Part shown: positions 9,511 to 19,890 of the stretch, in pieces
Layout: every line of letters begins with the position of its first letter
How positions within the stretch are numbered: position 1 is the stretch's first letter
Source: Terebella lapidaria
Lineage: Eukaryota > Annelida > Polychaeta > Terebellida > Terebellidae
NCBI GenBank assembly: GCA_949152475.1
Contig: OX424568.1
Span: forward strand, 25,271,667-25,335,666
Direction: 5' to 3'
DNA: 64,000 nucleotides
Made by a program: the position numbers and the translations under genes
Notes under the pieces: generated by a model
Seen by the model: the letters and a program-made list of their open reading frames with translations, nothing else
What the model was told of the DNA's origin: nothing
The model's database searches: none

Positions 9511-11150
9511 CAAAGACTTACATGATTATTTGAAAATGTCATCTCAATCTCCTGCGGAAGAATATGAAATTTGATCAATTTCATTTAAAAGAAGAATGGA
9601 TATCACTAAAAATATATAAATATTGGAATACCATAAAATAGCAGATAAATCTAATCATTGACGTCTTACTCATCTCCTCTTCTCCCTCTCCTGTATATTG
9701 TCATGATAATGGAATAAATGGTGAAAATCATGATTAATATAAAATATTCCATAATGATAATGCTAATGTTCGATGGTTATTGGTTTCTGGGTGATGGAGC
9801 AAAGGGGTGTTTGGCCAGTGAGTAAGTCTGCTCAGGTGGTTGCCAGGGTCGGAAAAGTCCTAAGATACAGGCTTAGACTCATTTTTCTTGACAGCCAGTT
9901 TCTAAAATTAGAAATTGAAAGGTAAAGCCTCATGCCAATACAATTTTGAGATTTGCAATTTCAACCAAAAACAACTGAAATAAACCAAATATTTTGGGGT
10001 AGATCATTGCAGTCCTGGCCATGAACGTCAACGTAAAAAAATAGGCAGGGTATTCTCAGGTAATTTCTTTCAACTGATTTAGATCCAGTGTGAGGGATTT
10101 CCTCTCAGATCAATATGTGCGTTTTGGAAACGTGATTTGCTAATGGTCAAGCCCAAATCTTTGCAATCCATGTAAAAAGACCCAATACTGAGACAGAGTG
10201 TACATGTATAAGCAGCAGCCATGGTTACATGTGTTGTCTAAGATTATGGGATGCAACTATTGACAACGGAGTTATATTTTCTAAGGGGTCATTCTTAACC
10301 ATTACCTAAATCAAAAGTTTGATTTTTTAAACAATGAAATATTAATGTTATTCATGCACGATGTTATCAACCGTAAATTACCGTGCTCTTCCATTATATG
10401 TTCAATCTCAAAAGTGATATCCAAGGGATATATAGAACCAGACAATCTCAAATGTTGAATATTCCGAAATCAAAATTTGTCGATAAACTTTTGTGGCAGG
10501 AGGGGAAACGTTCTCTGAGGGACCACTGTATATTATTTTATAGATACCGGATAGTAGCTCGAACTACTTTTCCATTTTTCATCAGAATCGCATGTAATGC
10601 TTCGCAGAAGGTGTATAGTCTGTCTTTGCAGCTTTTCAGGAACTGACTGTTTTCGAAATCTAAGTATCTTCTTAATACTTCAAGCATCTACCAAAATTAT
10701 TAAGAAAGATGTCAACTGATATGATGCAAGCTTTCAGGCAGCACCACTTCGAGTCAAGATTCATATACATATTCAATCTAATCCCATCAAATAGTTCAGC
10801 CTTGGACAATGATACAAATGGTGAACAAAGTAAAGCACAATGATGTTCTGTGAAAACTATGTTTTTGTTGGTCACTTGAAACTGCACAAATGAACACCAG
10901 AACAGAGAGTTGAAACGAGAAATTATCGTAGAATACTACGTACATGCACCATCGTGGATAAGTATGGATATGCGTTCAATACAGTAATTTACACAATCTG
11001 TATGTTAAGGTTGGACAAAAATTCTAAATTGGTGATCAAGGTCCGAGCAATTTGAATATCACAGACATGTGAGATCAGGTGTACCAGTAAGAGTAAGCTT
11101 CTCTTGCCTCGCATGCGACACCCACTGTGATATCCAAAATAAATGCCATC
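9510..11150. other. No supported feature
   Basis: The 1.6 kb has only short frames. The frame at 10,383-10,646 has a mixed composition but no motif I could hold to. Nothing matches other repeats in the window. Confidence 0.5.
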
Positions 11151-11159
11151 GAGATGAAG

Positions 11160-12454
11160 GACATAGTTAGGCTATTATAATGACTCTACAAGTACCAATC
11201 AACATGATGTGATAATATCTCCCATCATCTGAGTTACAGACAGACCGAAATGGTCTATTAATTCCTGATGACGACCATAAAACTTCTTAAAGGTCGACTG
11301 CAATCTAGGTCTCAAATAGCCCTGCTTTAATAACGTATTAGTTAGCATTTTGGCTCTGGCTAGAAAATCTTGGTAATTGGAACATGCTCTAGCATATTGA
11401 ATGAGTTGAGACACATACGCAGGAGCTGCTGGTATGTTACTACTCAGTACTGGGAAATTTATGATGGGAAAATTGAAGTCATCACGTTTGTCATATAATC
11501 TGGTACATAGATTGTCATTTTTGTCTATTTCGAGGTATAGGTCAAGATATGCTGCCGACTTGGAGGAGTCCGTGGTGTCTTTAATTTCCAGTCCATCCGG
11601 ATATATGAGATGTAAATAATCACTGAACTTTGGATTGTTCAATGACAATACATCGTCAATGTACCTGTATGTGAAATTGAACGAACTGGCTAGTTTCTTT
11701 TCTCCTCTCTTCAGAAGCGATTGTATGAACTCTGCTTCGTATGAATATAAAAACAAATCTGCCAACAATGGAGCACAATTAGTCCCCATTGGAATTCCAA
11801 TAGTTTGTTGGAATATTTCACCACCAAACTCTACGAAAATGTTGTCGATTAGAAATTCCAGCATACCAACAACATCGGTTTCTGTATATTTAGTGTCTGA
11901 TGCTGAATGTTCTTGAACGAAATAAACAGATTTATAATTAACTACCAGGTACTTATAACGTCTCTTCCCATTCTTATGGAAAAAGCATTGTAATATGAGA
12001 TTTTTCAACCTTTCTCTAACTTTAGAGTGAGGTATGGTTGTGTAAAGGGTAGAAAAGTCAAAAGTTTTGATACTGGTTATTGTGGAAAATGAGCGTGATT
12101 TGAGATTTTCAATAAGCTCTTTTGAATTCTTCAAAATCCACATCTGATTAATTCCACTTCTGGAATAAGCAGTGTCACAATACTTCTGAAGTCCTTCCTT
12201 TACAGCAGATAATAATTTAGTCAACGATATTGATAATGGTTTGGTGGAGCACACAGCTGACCCTGCAATATAGCGTTGCTTGTAAGGACATTTGTGTAAT
12301 TTTGGAGTCCAGTACACAGCAGGAAGGTCAAGTTCTTTCTGAGTAGTTGCAATGACATAGTTAGGCTATAACAACGACTCTACAAGTACCAATCAACATG
12401 ATGTGATAATATCTCCCATCATCTGAGTTACAGACAGACCGAAATGGTCTATTA
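11160..12454 (-). mobile_element. Penelope-like retroelement copy with 101-bp direct terminal repeats
   Basis: A 101-bp segment at 11,160-11,260 recurs at 12,354-12,454 with three mismatches. The repeat holds the end of the reverse transcriptase frame and a short 3' region. The upstream repeat is joined straight to an internal part of the frame. This matches the partial head-to-tail arrangement known for Penelope-like elements (so-called pseudo-LTRs). The copy is 5'-truncated. Three differences in 101 bp suggest a fairly recent origin. Confidence 0.8.
11199..12317 (-). CDS. Penelope-like reverse transcriptase
   Basis: A 372-residue open frame has YWTPKLHKCPYKQRYIAGS near the start, FDFSTLYTTIPH, then IGIPMGTNCAPLLADLFLYS, the catalytic FRYIDDVL-type motif as YRYIDDVLSLNN, and the C-terminal RLQSTFKKFYGRHQELIDH. 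These are the hallmark blocks of Penelope-like reverse transcriptases, which copy element RNA into DNA. The two aspartates of YIDD are present. The open frame continues upstream of the first ATG to the repeat junction near 12,361, so the ATG is not the natural start. No GIY-YIG endonuclease follows. Close relatives are common in bivalves and cnidarians as I recall. Confidence 0.9.
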   Translation of the reverse strand: MYWTPKLHKCPYKQRYIAGSAVCSTKPLSISLTKLLSAVKEGLQKYCDTAYSRSGINQMWILKNSKELIENLKSRSFSTITSIKTFDFSTLYTTIPHSKVRERLKNLILQCFFHKNGKRRYKYLVVNYKSVYFVQEHSASDTKYTETDVVGMLEFLIDNIFVEFGGEIFQQTIGIPMGTNCAPLLADLFLYSYEAEFIQSLLKRGEKKLASSFNFTYRYIDDVLSLNNPKFSDYLHLIYPDGLEIKDTTDSSKSAAYLDLYLEIDKNDNLCTRLYDKRDDFNFPIINFPVLSSNIPAAPAYVSQLIQYARACSNYQDFLARAKMLTNTLLKQGYLRPRLQSTFKKFYGRHQELIDHFGLSVTQMMGDIITSC

Positions 12455-12459
12455 AATGG

Positions 12460-13140
12460 TCTAGCAATATATATAATTTAACTTACAAAATATATAAAAA
12501 AAATCATCACATGTTGTTGGGATAGATCACACGCTACAAGCATTTGACCGTTAACTGCTGACACCTGACGAAAACTCACAAAAAGGGCCGGTTTGTTTAT
12601 ATGTATTCATGCGCACAGTAACAGCTCCATTCAACATGAAAATTCACATGTGCATAGAAGAATGCCCCTAATACAACTATACAAACCAAAACAGAGACAT
12701 ATTACATGTGCATTTGGAGGAGAAACTGGGAGTTTTTAAATAATATAGTAATTTGATGCGCCATTTTGACCATATAAGGAAACCGATTCCGGTCCGTAAC
12801 GTTAAGCATGGATCGAGCGACCGCCATGTGTGTATCTGTGGCGCGCGCGGAGGGGGGAGGGCGGATAGTAACTCAGAACATGCATGATCGGGATTACTAG
12901 TATGACACGAACAACTCTGCCTGGATCCGACTCCAAATTATCTCGAATCAATTGGTATACTAATTATTTAAGATATATATTTAGGTCCCTATATACAAAT
13001 ACATGTATGAGCTTTAATTCGGTTGATAAATACAGGTAAATTGAGTAAATATTCCTTTAATTACCTCATCCGTGCTGACCATCATGCAGGCTGTCTCTGA
13101 TTGTTATGAGTAGGAGGGAATACCGAATGACCAAGCATTG
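12460..13140. other. No supported gene; short GC-rich patch
   Basis: No coding signal. A GCGCGCGCGG run followed by GGGGGGAGGGCGG at 12,841-12,866 is the only compositional outlier and might be a promoter-like or quadruplex-prone patch. Confidence 0.4.
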
Positions 13141-13146
13141 CACGAA

Positions 13147-13466
13147 TGATTGTTTCCGCGCAAAGAATACTTCTTTGCACGAGAAGAAATATTGTTGTCG
13201 CGCAAACAATATTGTTTTCCCGCAAACTATAGCACATTGATTTCCCATAAAGAATACTTGTTTGAACGGAAAGAAATATTGTTGTTGCGCAAACAAATAT
13301 TGTTTTCCCGCAAAGAATAGTTGTTTTTGGGCAAAGAACATTGTTTTCCCGTAAAGAATAGTTGTTTGCACGGAAAGAAATATTGTTGTCGCACAAACAA
13401 TATTGTTTTCTCGCAAAAAATAGTTGTTTGCCTGCAAATAAATGCATATAATGTCGCGCAAAGAAT
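13147..13466. repeat. Short-palindrome minisatellite, array 1 (CGCG cores)
   Basis: About fifteen diverged units of 20-22 bp follow the pattern ATTGTT, a CGCGC-like core, then AAACAAT or AAAGAAT. The best unit at 13,188-13,213 has perfect 9-bp arms AATATTGTT and AACAATATT around GTCGCGC. Minus-strand frames through the array repeat FFAxKQ and are artefacts of the repeat. The array abuts the 3' end of the Tc1 relic. Confidence 0.8.
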
Positions 13467-13504
13467 ACGATCTGAAGAAAAGAATGCCTGGCAGAAAAAA
13501 AAGC

Positions 13505-13940
13505 CACCGTAGTTTCTGGATATCTTGTTGAGGAATAAGACCCCATTCGGCACTAAGTGATGTTGCAAGTTCATCAAGATTGCGCACTGGTGAGTCGATT
13601 TTCCTGATGCGTCTACCCAACATGTCCCATACATGTTCGATGACGTTCGGGAGATTTAGCAGGCCACAGCATGTGTAAGCAGTCTTCCCGGTTCTCCCAG
13701 AAGTCGTTCACAATTCTGGCTCGGTGTTGAGTTTCGTTGTCATCTTGGTATATGAATCCACGTCCTATGGTGGCAAGGCCAAAAGGAATGGCGACTGGTC
13801 CCAGGATATCACGCAGTTAACAGTGGGCTGTGAGTGTTCCGGGAATGACCACGAGTGCTGATTTGCGGTTGTAGCTGATCGCTCCCCACACCATCACGCT
13901 TCCACCTCCGAATCGGTCTGTCGACTTGATGAAACAGGAC
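13505..13940 (-). pseudogene. Tc1-like transposase, C-terminal half
   Basis: In minus-strand frames one reads GGGSVMVWGAISYN, VIPGTLTAHC, then QDDNETQHRARIVNDFW, WPAKSPE and IEHVWDMLGRRIRK, ending IPQQDIQKLR. Tc1 transposases have GGGSVMVWGGIS, a second catalytic aspartate in QDNARPHxAR and a DDE glutamate in SPDLNPIEHVWD. Here the aspartate side is kept as DDNETQHRAR, a stop follows LTAHC, and a frame change lies between SPE and IEHVWD. The N-terminal helix-turn-helix and the left inverted repeat are not visible. It is an old inactive copy. Confidence 0.8.
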
Positions 13941-13949
13941 ATCAACTAA

Positions 13950-14555
13950 AACGTGCGGCAACAATTTGTCGTCTGACAGGAACCCTTCTTATGGGTTTCT
14001 GCTTCTGACCAACTATCCCGACACACCACCTGACTAGTCCCAGCAATGGTCATCTTAAACCTAAAAATCGGTGGAGTGGTTAAGAAAACCATATGTCAGC
14101 CTTAGTTTCAAATCCGGTACTGAACCTGCCTATTGCTTTAAAACATGGGGCTTCGTTTTAAAGCGAACTTAATATTCCAAATTGATTTATTCCTCATCTG
14201 GACATACATGTAGGCTTATTTACCTAGAGTATTATGTTTTGGCATCGATTCAAAATAATTATTCATAAGAAATAATATCACTAACATTCACACATCTAAC
14301 ATTTGTGAGTGATATATACAGCCTACTCGCTTTAAAGAGAATCCCACGATTGAAGAGAGGCGGGTTCAGTACCATTCCCCCCCCCCCCCCTTCTAGGTTG
14401 GCGAGGGCCAAGTGTGATATGACATACACATACAAAAGGTTTTTGGACATAGAAAATTACAAAATTAGTTTGACGTTGACATCTCAAATATAATCTTATA
14501 GTTATAGTGATTTTCCGTATTTGACCTTTTATGTGAAGTTGATCTTATTATTCGA
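13950..14555. other. No supported gene; C-run at 14,377-14,390
   Basis: Only a 14-base C homopolymer stands out. Adjacent frames change frame across it and are not credible genes. Confidence 0.4.
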
Positions 14556-14559
14556 CCTT

Positions 14560-14905
14560 GACCTTAAATTTTATTTTGGTAATTTTCTATGTGATAATGC
14601 ACATCCCTGATCAAAATTTCATAGAAAAAAATATTCCTTATTGAAGGCACAGGCTTAGATAGAATATTTGCCCATGTTAAAGGATAGGGAAAAATCTGAT
14701 TTTCAAATGGTTGCCATGGCAATAATTTTCATCCGATGTCGCCCAAAATTCAATGGGTTCTTTAGAAGATCTATATGAATGTTTTTGATTTGAAATAATC
14801 GGATCAAAGCCCTGGATGCTAGGCTGCTAACAGACACACAAACAGACATACAAAATATATGCAGGTCGTATATAATAATTACCTTTACATAGGGAAGCAA
14901 TGTCG
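14560..14905. mobile_element. Family D related fragment
   Basis: The words GGTTGCCATGGCAATAATTT, TTCATCCGAT, and a terminal ACAGACACACAAACAGACAT run match the last unit of the 5.3-6.7 kb element. The strong terminal hairpin is not retained here. Upstream GACCTTGACCTTAAATTTT is shared with families B and C. Confidence 0.5.
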
Positions 14906-15308
14906 TAAATTGTCCCTTTCTTGGTGTGTACCTTGGCAGTCAATTTCAGTTGTATACTAATTCCTCCATCAGGTGTACAGTAGAAACAACTACATTTAAC
15001 ACACTGTCTGCCCCTGATGACGGGCAGGTAAATATAATAATTACCTTACATAGGGAAGCAATGTCGTAAATTGTCCCTTTCTTGGTGTGTACCTTGGCAG
15101 TCAATTTCAGTTGTATACTAATTCCTCCATCAGGTGTACAGTAGAAACAACTACATTTAACACACTGTCTGCCCCTGATGACGCCAGTGTGTCTTTGGAT
15201 ATACTATTTGGTCGGGCTTTGTTTCTAATGCAAAATGTTTTATTTTATGTTTCTTATTGGCATCATCAAAATCTGATTGTATTGGTGGTAATAGATTGAT
15301 ACTTACAT
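14872..15308. mobile_element. Family A copy, inverted, with a 158-bp tandem duplication
   Basis: A block running from ATAATAATTACC through GGGAAGCAATGTCGTAAATT to CTGCCCCTGATGACG occurs twice, offset by about 158 bp. It joins unrelated flank to the inner end of family A. The second copy runs on to the family-A terminus GATTGATACTTACATT. The duplication therefore happened after insertion. Confidence 0.75.
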
Positions 15309-15366
15309 TGGACATAGTTGACAGACTTCTTCTGGAGGTATTTTGGATGTCATGTGATCTACGGAG

Positions 15367-15590
15367 CTATTTATATATTTTGTCCACATTAACTGGGATT
15401 ATCTTGGATGTGTACAAATACTCTAAATACTCATGCTGAAGGTTCACATTTGTTTCAGGACCAGTGCAGCTGTCGTTCAATTGATCTTCACTCTCATCTT
15501 CTGGTCTTTCGGGAACATTGCGCTGTGAGGGGTAATTGACAAAAATGTGCACTTTTGCCAACTTCTTTTGCACACACTGTGATATGCCCT
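15367..15590 (-). CDS. Putative 3' exon of the minus-strand zinc-finger gene
   Basis: A frame reading GISQCVQKKLAKVHIFVNYP, then RPEDESEDQLNDSC begins right after a TGTGTGCAG acceptor on the minus strand. It lies 180 bp downstream of the zinc-finger exon. The domain is not recognised. It may equally belong to another gene. Confidence 0.35.
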
Positions 15591-15771
15591 GCACACATGG
15601 ACAGTCATATTAAGTTTTTCATTGGCATCATCAAAATTTGGTTATCAGCGGTAATAGGTTGATACATATATTCCCCTGACATCAAATTTTACCGCACAAC
15701 TACTCGTCCTAATATGGCGTAACTTTTCGCCCTCGTGGTATCTACAGATAAATAAACGTAGTTAGAAGAAT

Positions 15772-16660
15772 TTAGATGTGGCTGCCATGATGAAACCAAT
15801 GGGATTCCACGTCCTTGACACGACAGGATACGTCCAGACAGTTCGCCAAGAGACTTCTTAGTATATGGTTATCCACCATGTCTTGCACATCGTTCACTGT
15901 TATTGAGACACTGGTAGATGAACAAATCTTACTTTGTTGAGCTGCAATAACATGGTTACAAGTGAACGAAGACACTTTCCTTCGTCCATAGGCTTTCCCA
16001 ACCTCTGTACATGTGTCTGATTCACAGACAATGGATTGAACTGAGTGGCTGCTGTGTATCTGGACATGTAGAGGACGCTGGTTCCCTTGAGAACTTTTGC
16101 TCACCATGTAAATTCCTTCTGAAGGTGACACAAGAACTGCTTCCAGTTTGGAGGGTGTCTGATTTGTATGGTGCACATCCCGCATATGCCTGGCAATGTT
16201 CCTCTTGAGCATGACTGTTCCACAGATACAACATACAGTGGCCAATGGACCAATGATTGTCTTTGGTGTCTGTTGAACTGCAGCAAGTCTTCGATGGTAA
16301 CCGTCTTGCTCTTGTATCCGGATCATAAACTGGGTGCAGATTTGGCACTCGTGCTTCTGTTGGTGGAAGATGTATTCCATCACCACAGTTGGACGTTAGA
16401 TGATCGGACTGCATGCTGTGCGTCGAGTGGTAATTCATGTGCTGTTTCCTCGAGAGAACTGTGCCACAAACACAATGATGGTGGCCATAGCGCATGGCCG
16501 ATGGAGTGGAACAGTCCGGGTTACACTTAACGACAGATATCCCTTGAACTTCGACTGCATGCTTCATGTGTGACAGCCGCATGTGAACAACAACTTTTCC
16601 ATGCCTTGCCGGTTTGAACTTTTCATCAGAGCAGATCAGACAGGACAGTAGACCTATCTG
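15772..16660 (-). pseudogene. Multi-C2H2 zinc-finger protein with an IYMVSKS module
   Basis: Reading down the minus strand: CLICSDEKFKP...HMRLSHMKH, then CVCGTVLSRKQHMNYHSTH, then in another frame CQICTQFMIR, CCICGTVMLKRNIARHMRDVHH, followed by EGIYMVSKSSQGNQRPLHVQ and IVCESDTC. At least two complete C2H2 fingers are visible. The last module resembles a cysteine-containing domain that I recall from HMGXB3-like and SWIM-containing proteins of fish and invertebrates. The two frames overlap between 16,022 and 16,582, with a shift near 16,390, so the gene is broken or has an unseen intron. No SWIM motif CxC...CxH was found downstream. Confidence 0.5.
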
Positions 16661-16769
16661 ATGTGGGAGAATGTTGGAAATCCAGTCAATCTCTCTGCCT
16701 GAGGGAATATGTGTTTATATGCTGCGATCCATCCATCTTGCTATTCTTCTGGGGTAAGCCTCGCGATTC

Positions 16770-16950
16770 CTCAGGTTATGTCCTTCGACGTCAGCTGCGG
16801 TAAGCCGCCTACATCAAAATCGACAACACCATCATCGCCACACCTGCTTCTCTTCCAGTCTTGGCACTTCGGGTTAGCATGGTCAGCGGGTTATGTCCTT
16901 CGACGTCAGCTGCGGCAAGCCTCCTACATCGAAGTCGACAACACCAACAT
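16770..16950. repeat. Tandem duplication, 110-bp period
   Basis: GTTATGTCCTTCGACGTCAG with CTGCGG and AAGCC, CCTACATC and TCGACAACACCA follows at about 16,777 and again at about 16,887. The match is more than 90 percent over about 55 bp. No gene call. Confidence 0.8.
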
Positions 16951-17092
16951 AACATCAGCAGAAAACTTTTAGGCTGAGGTCAAAGTTCATCCATCATACC
17001 ACCTAGACATGTTAGCCTAAAAATAACCGCCGTTTCGCTCTATGACGCACCGTTTCCTGAGATATTGACGATTTTTAGGCCGAGGTCGAATG

Positions 17093-17285
17093 TAAGTATC
17101 AATCTATTACCACCGATACAGCCAAATTTTGATGATTCCAATAACAAACGTAAAATACAACATTTCGAAATAGAAACGAAGCCCGACCAAATACTTTATC
17201 AAAAGACACACTGGCGTCATCAGGTGCAGACAGTGTGGTAAATGTAGTTGTTTCTACTGTACACCTGATGGAATTAGTATATGAT
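17093..17285. mobile_element. Family A copy, short form
   Basis: It runs from AATGTAAGTATCAATC to CACCTGATGGAATTAGTATA. The copy at 48.4 kb stops at the same word, GATGGAATT, so the 190-bp short form is a repeated unit and not a random truncation. Confidence 0.8.
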
Positions 17286-17539
17286 AAAGTGATAAATGTG
17301 ATGAAAAAAGTGGCATTTACACCAAAATAAACTATCAAGTGTAAACTATCAATTTGATCCGAATCACTGGGCAATATTAAAACCATTGAAGGTCTGAACT
17401 CAGATATACATCTATAGATATGTTCAGCTTTGTTTATTATATGGAGAATAATGGGCAATTTAATCCACTAAATTAAGGTTATTAATCACACTAACTTTCC
17501 CATCCCAACATATCTCCGCTGGCCACAAAATAATTCTCT

Positions 17540-17877
17540 CCACTTTAGGTTACTTGTTCTATTTGTATCAAAGTGTACCGTGGCACATAGCTACGTTTCC
17601 TGACAGAGTGAGGAGCAAATATGTTGCTGAGTTCCTGCCGGAATGTTGAAGGGCCCGGCTGCCGAGTCGAATAGGTGAGGGAACACTGGGAAATGGTCGT
17701 GGGGTACTGGTGCCAATATATAAGAATATAATTTAAGAAAATAATGACAACTAAAACGTCAAAATGTGTTTGCAAAATCAATGCTGAAAAATATTTTAGA
17801 CTCTCACCTCCAATGAGCAGATCGGCTGCCCTTTTCAAACATTCTTCAGCCTCCTTGTTGCTGTTCCCTTGAGACAT
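17540..17877 (-). CDS. Hypothetical two-exon gene start
   Basis: The minus-strand ATG at 17,877 opens MSQGNSNKEAEECLKRAADL and LIGG, ending at a GGAG|GTGAGA donor near 17,808. A TTTCCCAG acceptor near 17,690 precedes CSLTYSTRQPGPSTFRQELS and NIFAPHSVRKRSYVPRYT. Read unspliced, the intron happens to stay open. The product is not recognised. It is divergent from the THAP gene 380 bp away, so the interval between may hold promoters for both. Confidence 0.4.
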
Positions 17878-17984
17878 GATGAACCTGAATGTGAAAAGGA
17901 TAGATATAAATATTTCATTACCAGAATTAACTGTATTTCACTGTTCTATTGTTTATAGCGAGACAAATATAGTCAGCAAAGGCG

Positions 17985-18040
17985 AGCATGGTTACTGTTG
18001 TAACCAGAACCAACAGATTAATATCCTGGGTCTACAGTGT
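17985..18040 (+). repeat. Leader repeat shared with 58.6 kb
   Basis: TACTGTTGTAACCAGAACCA, then ATATCCTGGGTCTACAGTGT recurs at 58,588-58,640. Both copies lie upstream of an ATG-starting coding exon on the same strand (18,260 and 58,669). It could be a transposon end or shared promoter leader. The two halves are imperfectly inverted (ACTGTTG...CCAG against CTGGGTCTACAGT). Confidence 0.6.
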
Positions 18041-18259
18041 GAATTGACCTATCGCCGACTCCGCCCACTAATTACGTATGCAATAATATTGACCGATAGC
18101 GTGACGTTTTTTTGTGGGCGCTGTCCGTGTAAAACCACCCGAGAAAAACTCGGACAAAGTTCGCAACGTGCGCGTGTTGACAAACAGACGATCGTTTGTG
18201 TCATGCACATATCTATAGACAAATGATCGATTCGATAACAAATCAATGATGCGAAGACA

Positions 18260-19520
18260 ATGGTTAAAGCATGCTGTTGCGGTACATGCAAATCTAGATA
18301 TCCCAGTAATGTAGACGACGGCGTTGTTTTTATTCCTTTCATTAAACCTTCGAAAGACATCGATCGATGCCGACTATGGATCAAACTCTGTGGACGGCCA
18401 CATTCCCATCTCAATGTACAAAAAATCAACAAAGATCGATATATATTGTTCAATATTCGTTGAGCAAACAACTTGCAAAATAGCGATACAACAATGCAAA
18501 TCTTCCGCATTTTAATCTTAGTCACCATCAGCTGCTACGATATCTTAACTTTTTTTGCAGAAGGCCATGTTCCTACCACCCGATTTGATCCATCACAGCA
18601 AGATGATATACAGGCTTCCGACAAGGTATGTACAACTTAGTCACTATTGGGCCGATGAGCTATTGTCATGGTTCTCGTCCATCGTCGGTCTATTGTTTGT
18701 CCTCTTTCAACACGTGACCAATTAAATCCAAGTATTACAAAGTGGGCTCTGCTTGATAATATCAGAAATGGATGTTTGACTTGCCAGCATTCATGAAAAG
18801 ATGATAATCACATTCCTAAGTACAGTAACATGCAATAAATTATTAGTAAAAATGTCAAATTTTCAGAACAATCACGAGGAAAGATTCGAGATTTTCTCAG
18901 CTGGTGGTGAGTAAAATTTCAAAGTACATGCATCCTTACACACACATTTTCCGAATAATTGACACTTACATTGTTACATGCTTCTATGAATTACTTGCAA
19001 ACATCGTTATATTTACGAAAATGGGCACACAGTTCGTGACAACACATGCCAGCTTGCGACTCGTTTGTGAAATATCATCGGTTATCAATTGAAACCAACG
19101 AAGTGCAAGTTGGTAAATCATAGAATGCTCGGAGAAATCTTTATTTATTGTTACACCATTCAACCAATTGTTTAAATTCAGTATTTTATGATTTAAGAAG
19201 GTTTTGGTGGTTTACGCGTATCAGCCTGAGGGAGAAAACCTGCACACGCGTTACAGCCTGAGGAAACATGTGAGCGTTGTCGGGGATGGTAGAAGTGGAT
19301 ATATGGATGTTTTTAAAGAATGATTTGAGGCTCCACGTACTGACGATACTCCTCATTTATCATTAAGTTCTTCCCAATCTTCATAAATCTGAACTTGTCA
19401 ATACTAAGATTTTTTCGTGTTTTTACACAGAAGCTCACCAAGTGAAAACATTATCTCTTGAACTTGAATTTATTTCACCAATTGAGCAGTTAAAACTGGA
19501 GAAAGAAAAAGCAGTAAAAA
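18260..19520 (+). pseudogene. THAP-domain transposase-like gene, 5' exons
   Basis: Exon 1 (from the ATG at 18,260) reads MVKACCCGTCKSRYP, FIPFIKPSKDIDRCRLWIKL, CGRPHSHLNV and KINKDRYI. THAP zinc fingers use C-x2/4-C then C-x2-H and bind DNA; this subgroup heads transposase-like proteins in cnidarians, molluscs and fish. The expected CSKHF end appears only in another frame as CSIFVE, so a frameshift and a small deletion remove the zinc-binding histidine. Three further exons fit splice rules: TTTTTGCAG|AAGGCC to GACAAG|GTATGT (18,561-18,624, GHVPTTRFDPSQQDDIQASD), about 18,868-18,907, and from ACACAG near 19,430 (VKTLSLELEFISPIEQLKLE). The last is cut by a family A insertion. Confidence 0.6.
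18640..18705 (+). mobile_element. Family B end fragment in a THAP-gene intron
   Basis: TATTGGGCCGATGAGCTATT followed by GTCATGG and CGTCCATCGTCGG resembles the first 60 bp of family B. Only this end is seen. Low sequence identity suggests an old insertion. Confidence 0.4.
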
Positions 19521-19890
19521 CTTACATTCATACCACTGAGTCGGTGTCACTGCTGGCGGACGTTAAATCTGTCCCCGAGGATACCATCAACTCAGTAGCC
19601 TCCTGGCTTGTGATTAGGTACTTATGTACTTGTCATATATCTATTCCATGGGGTTTGTTTCAGATTTCTAAACTATATTCATAGGTTGTTGGGCAGTTGT
19701 ATACTAATTCCATCATGTGTACAGTAGAAACAACTACATTTAACACACTGTCTGCCCCTGATGACGCCAGTGTGTGTTTGGATAACTATTTGGTCGGGCT
19801 TTGTTTCTATTGCAAAATTTTATATATTATGTTTGTTATTGGCATCATCAAAATCTGACTATGGTTGGTAATAGATTGATTCTTACATTC
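19520..19890. mobile_element. Family A copy interrupting the THAP gene
   Basis: The unit begins at ACTTACATTCATACCACTGA and ends GATTGATTCTTACATTC. It sits inside an open reading frame (after KLEKEKAVK), changing the downstream protein. The frame 19,442-19,684 is therefore a chimera of host-like exon and repeat. Confidence 0.75.

Noticed and set aside
9318-9584. Frame rich in valine-cysteine repeats
   Set aside because: Translation of the CA microsatellite.
10383-10646. Possible LINE C-terminus (LNIPKSKFV)
   Set aside because: Only a few residues resemble the usual motif and neighbouring blocks are missing.
13147-13466. CRISPR-like array
   Set aside because: Units are contiguous and diverged without unique spacers, and the context is animal transposon DNA.
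13066-13640. Long minus-strand frames rich in FFARKQ
   Set aside because: They are translations of the short-palindrome array and the joined Tc1 relic, not a real protein.
18640-18705. Coding exon in the THAP gene intron
   Set aside because: The segment matches the family B end better than any protein.
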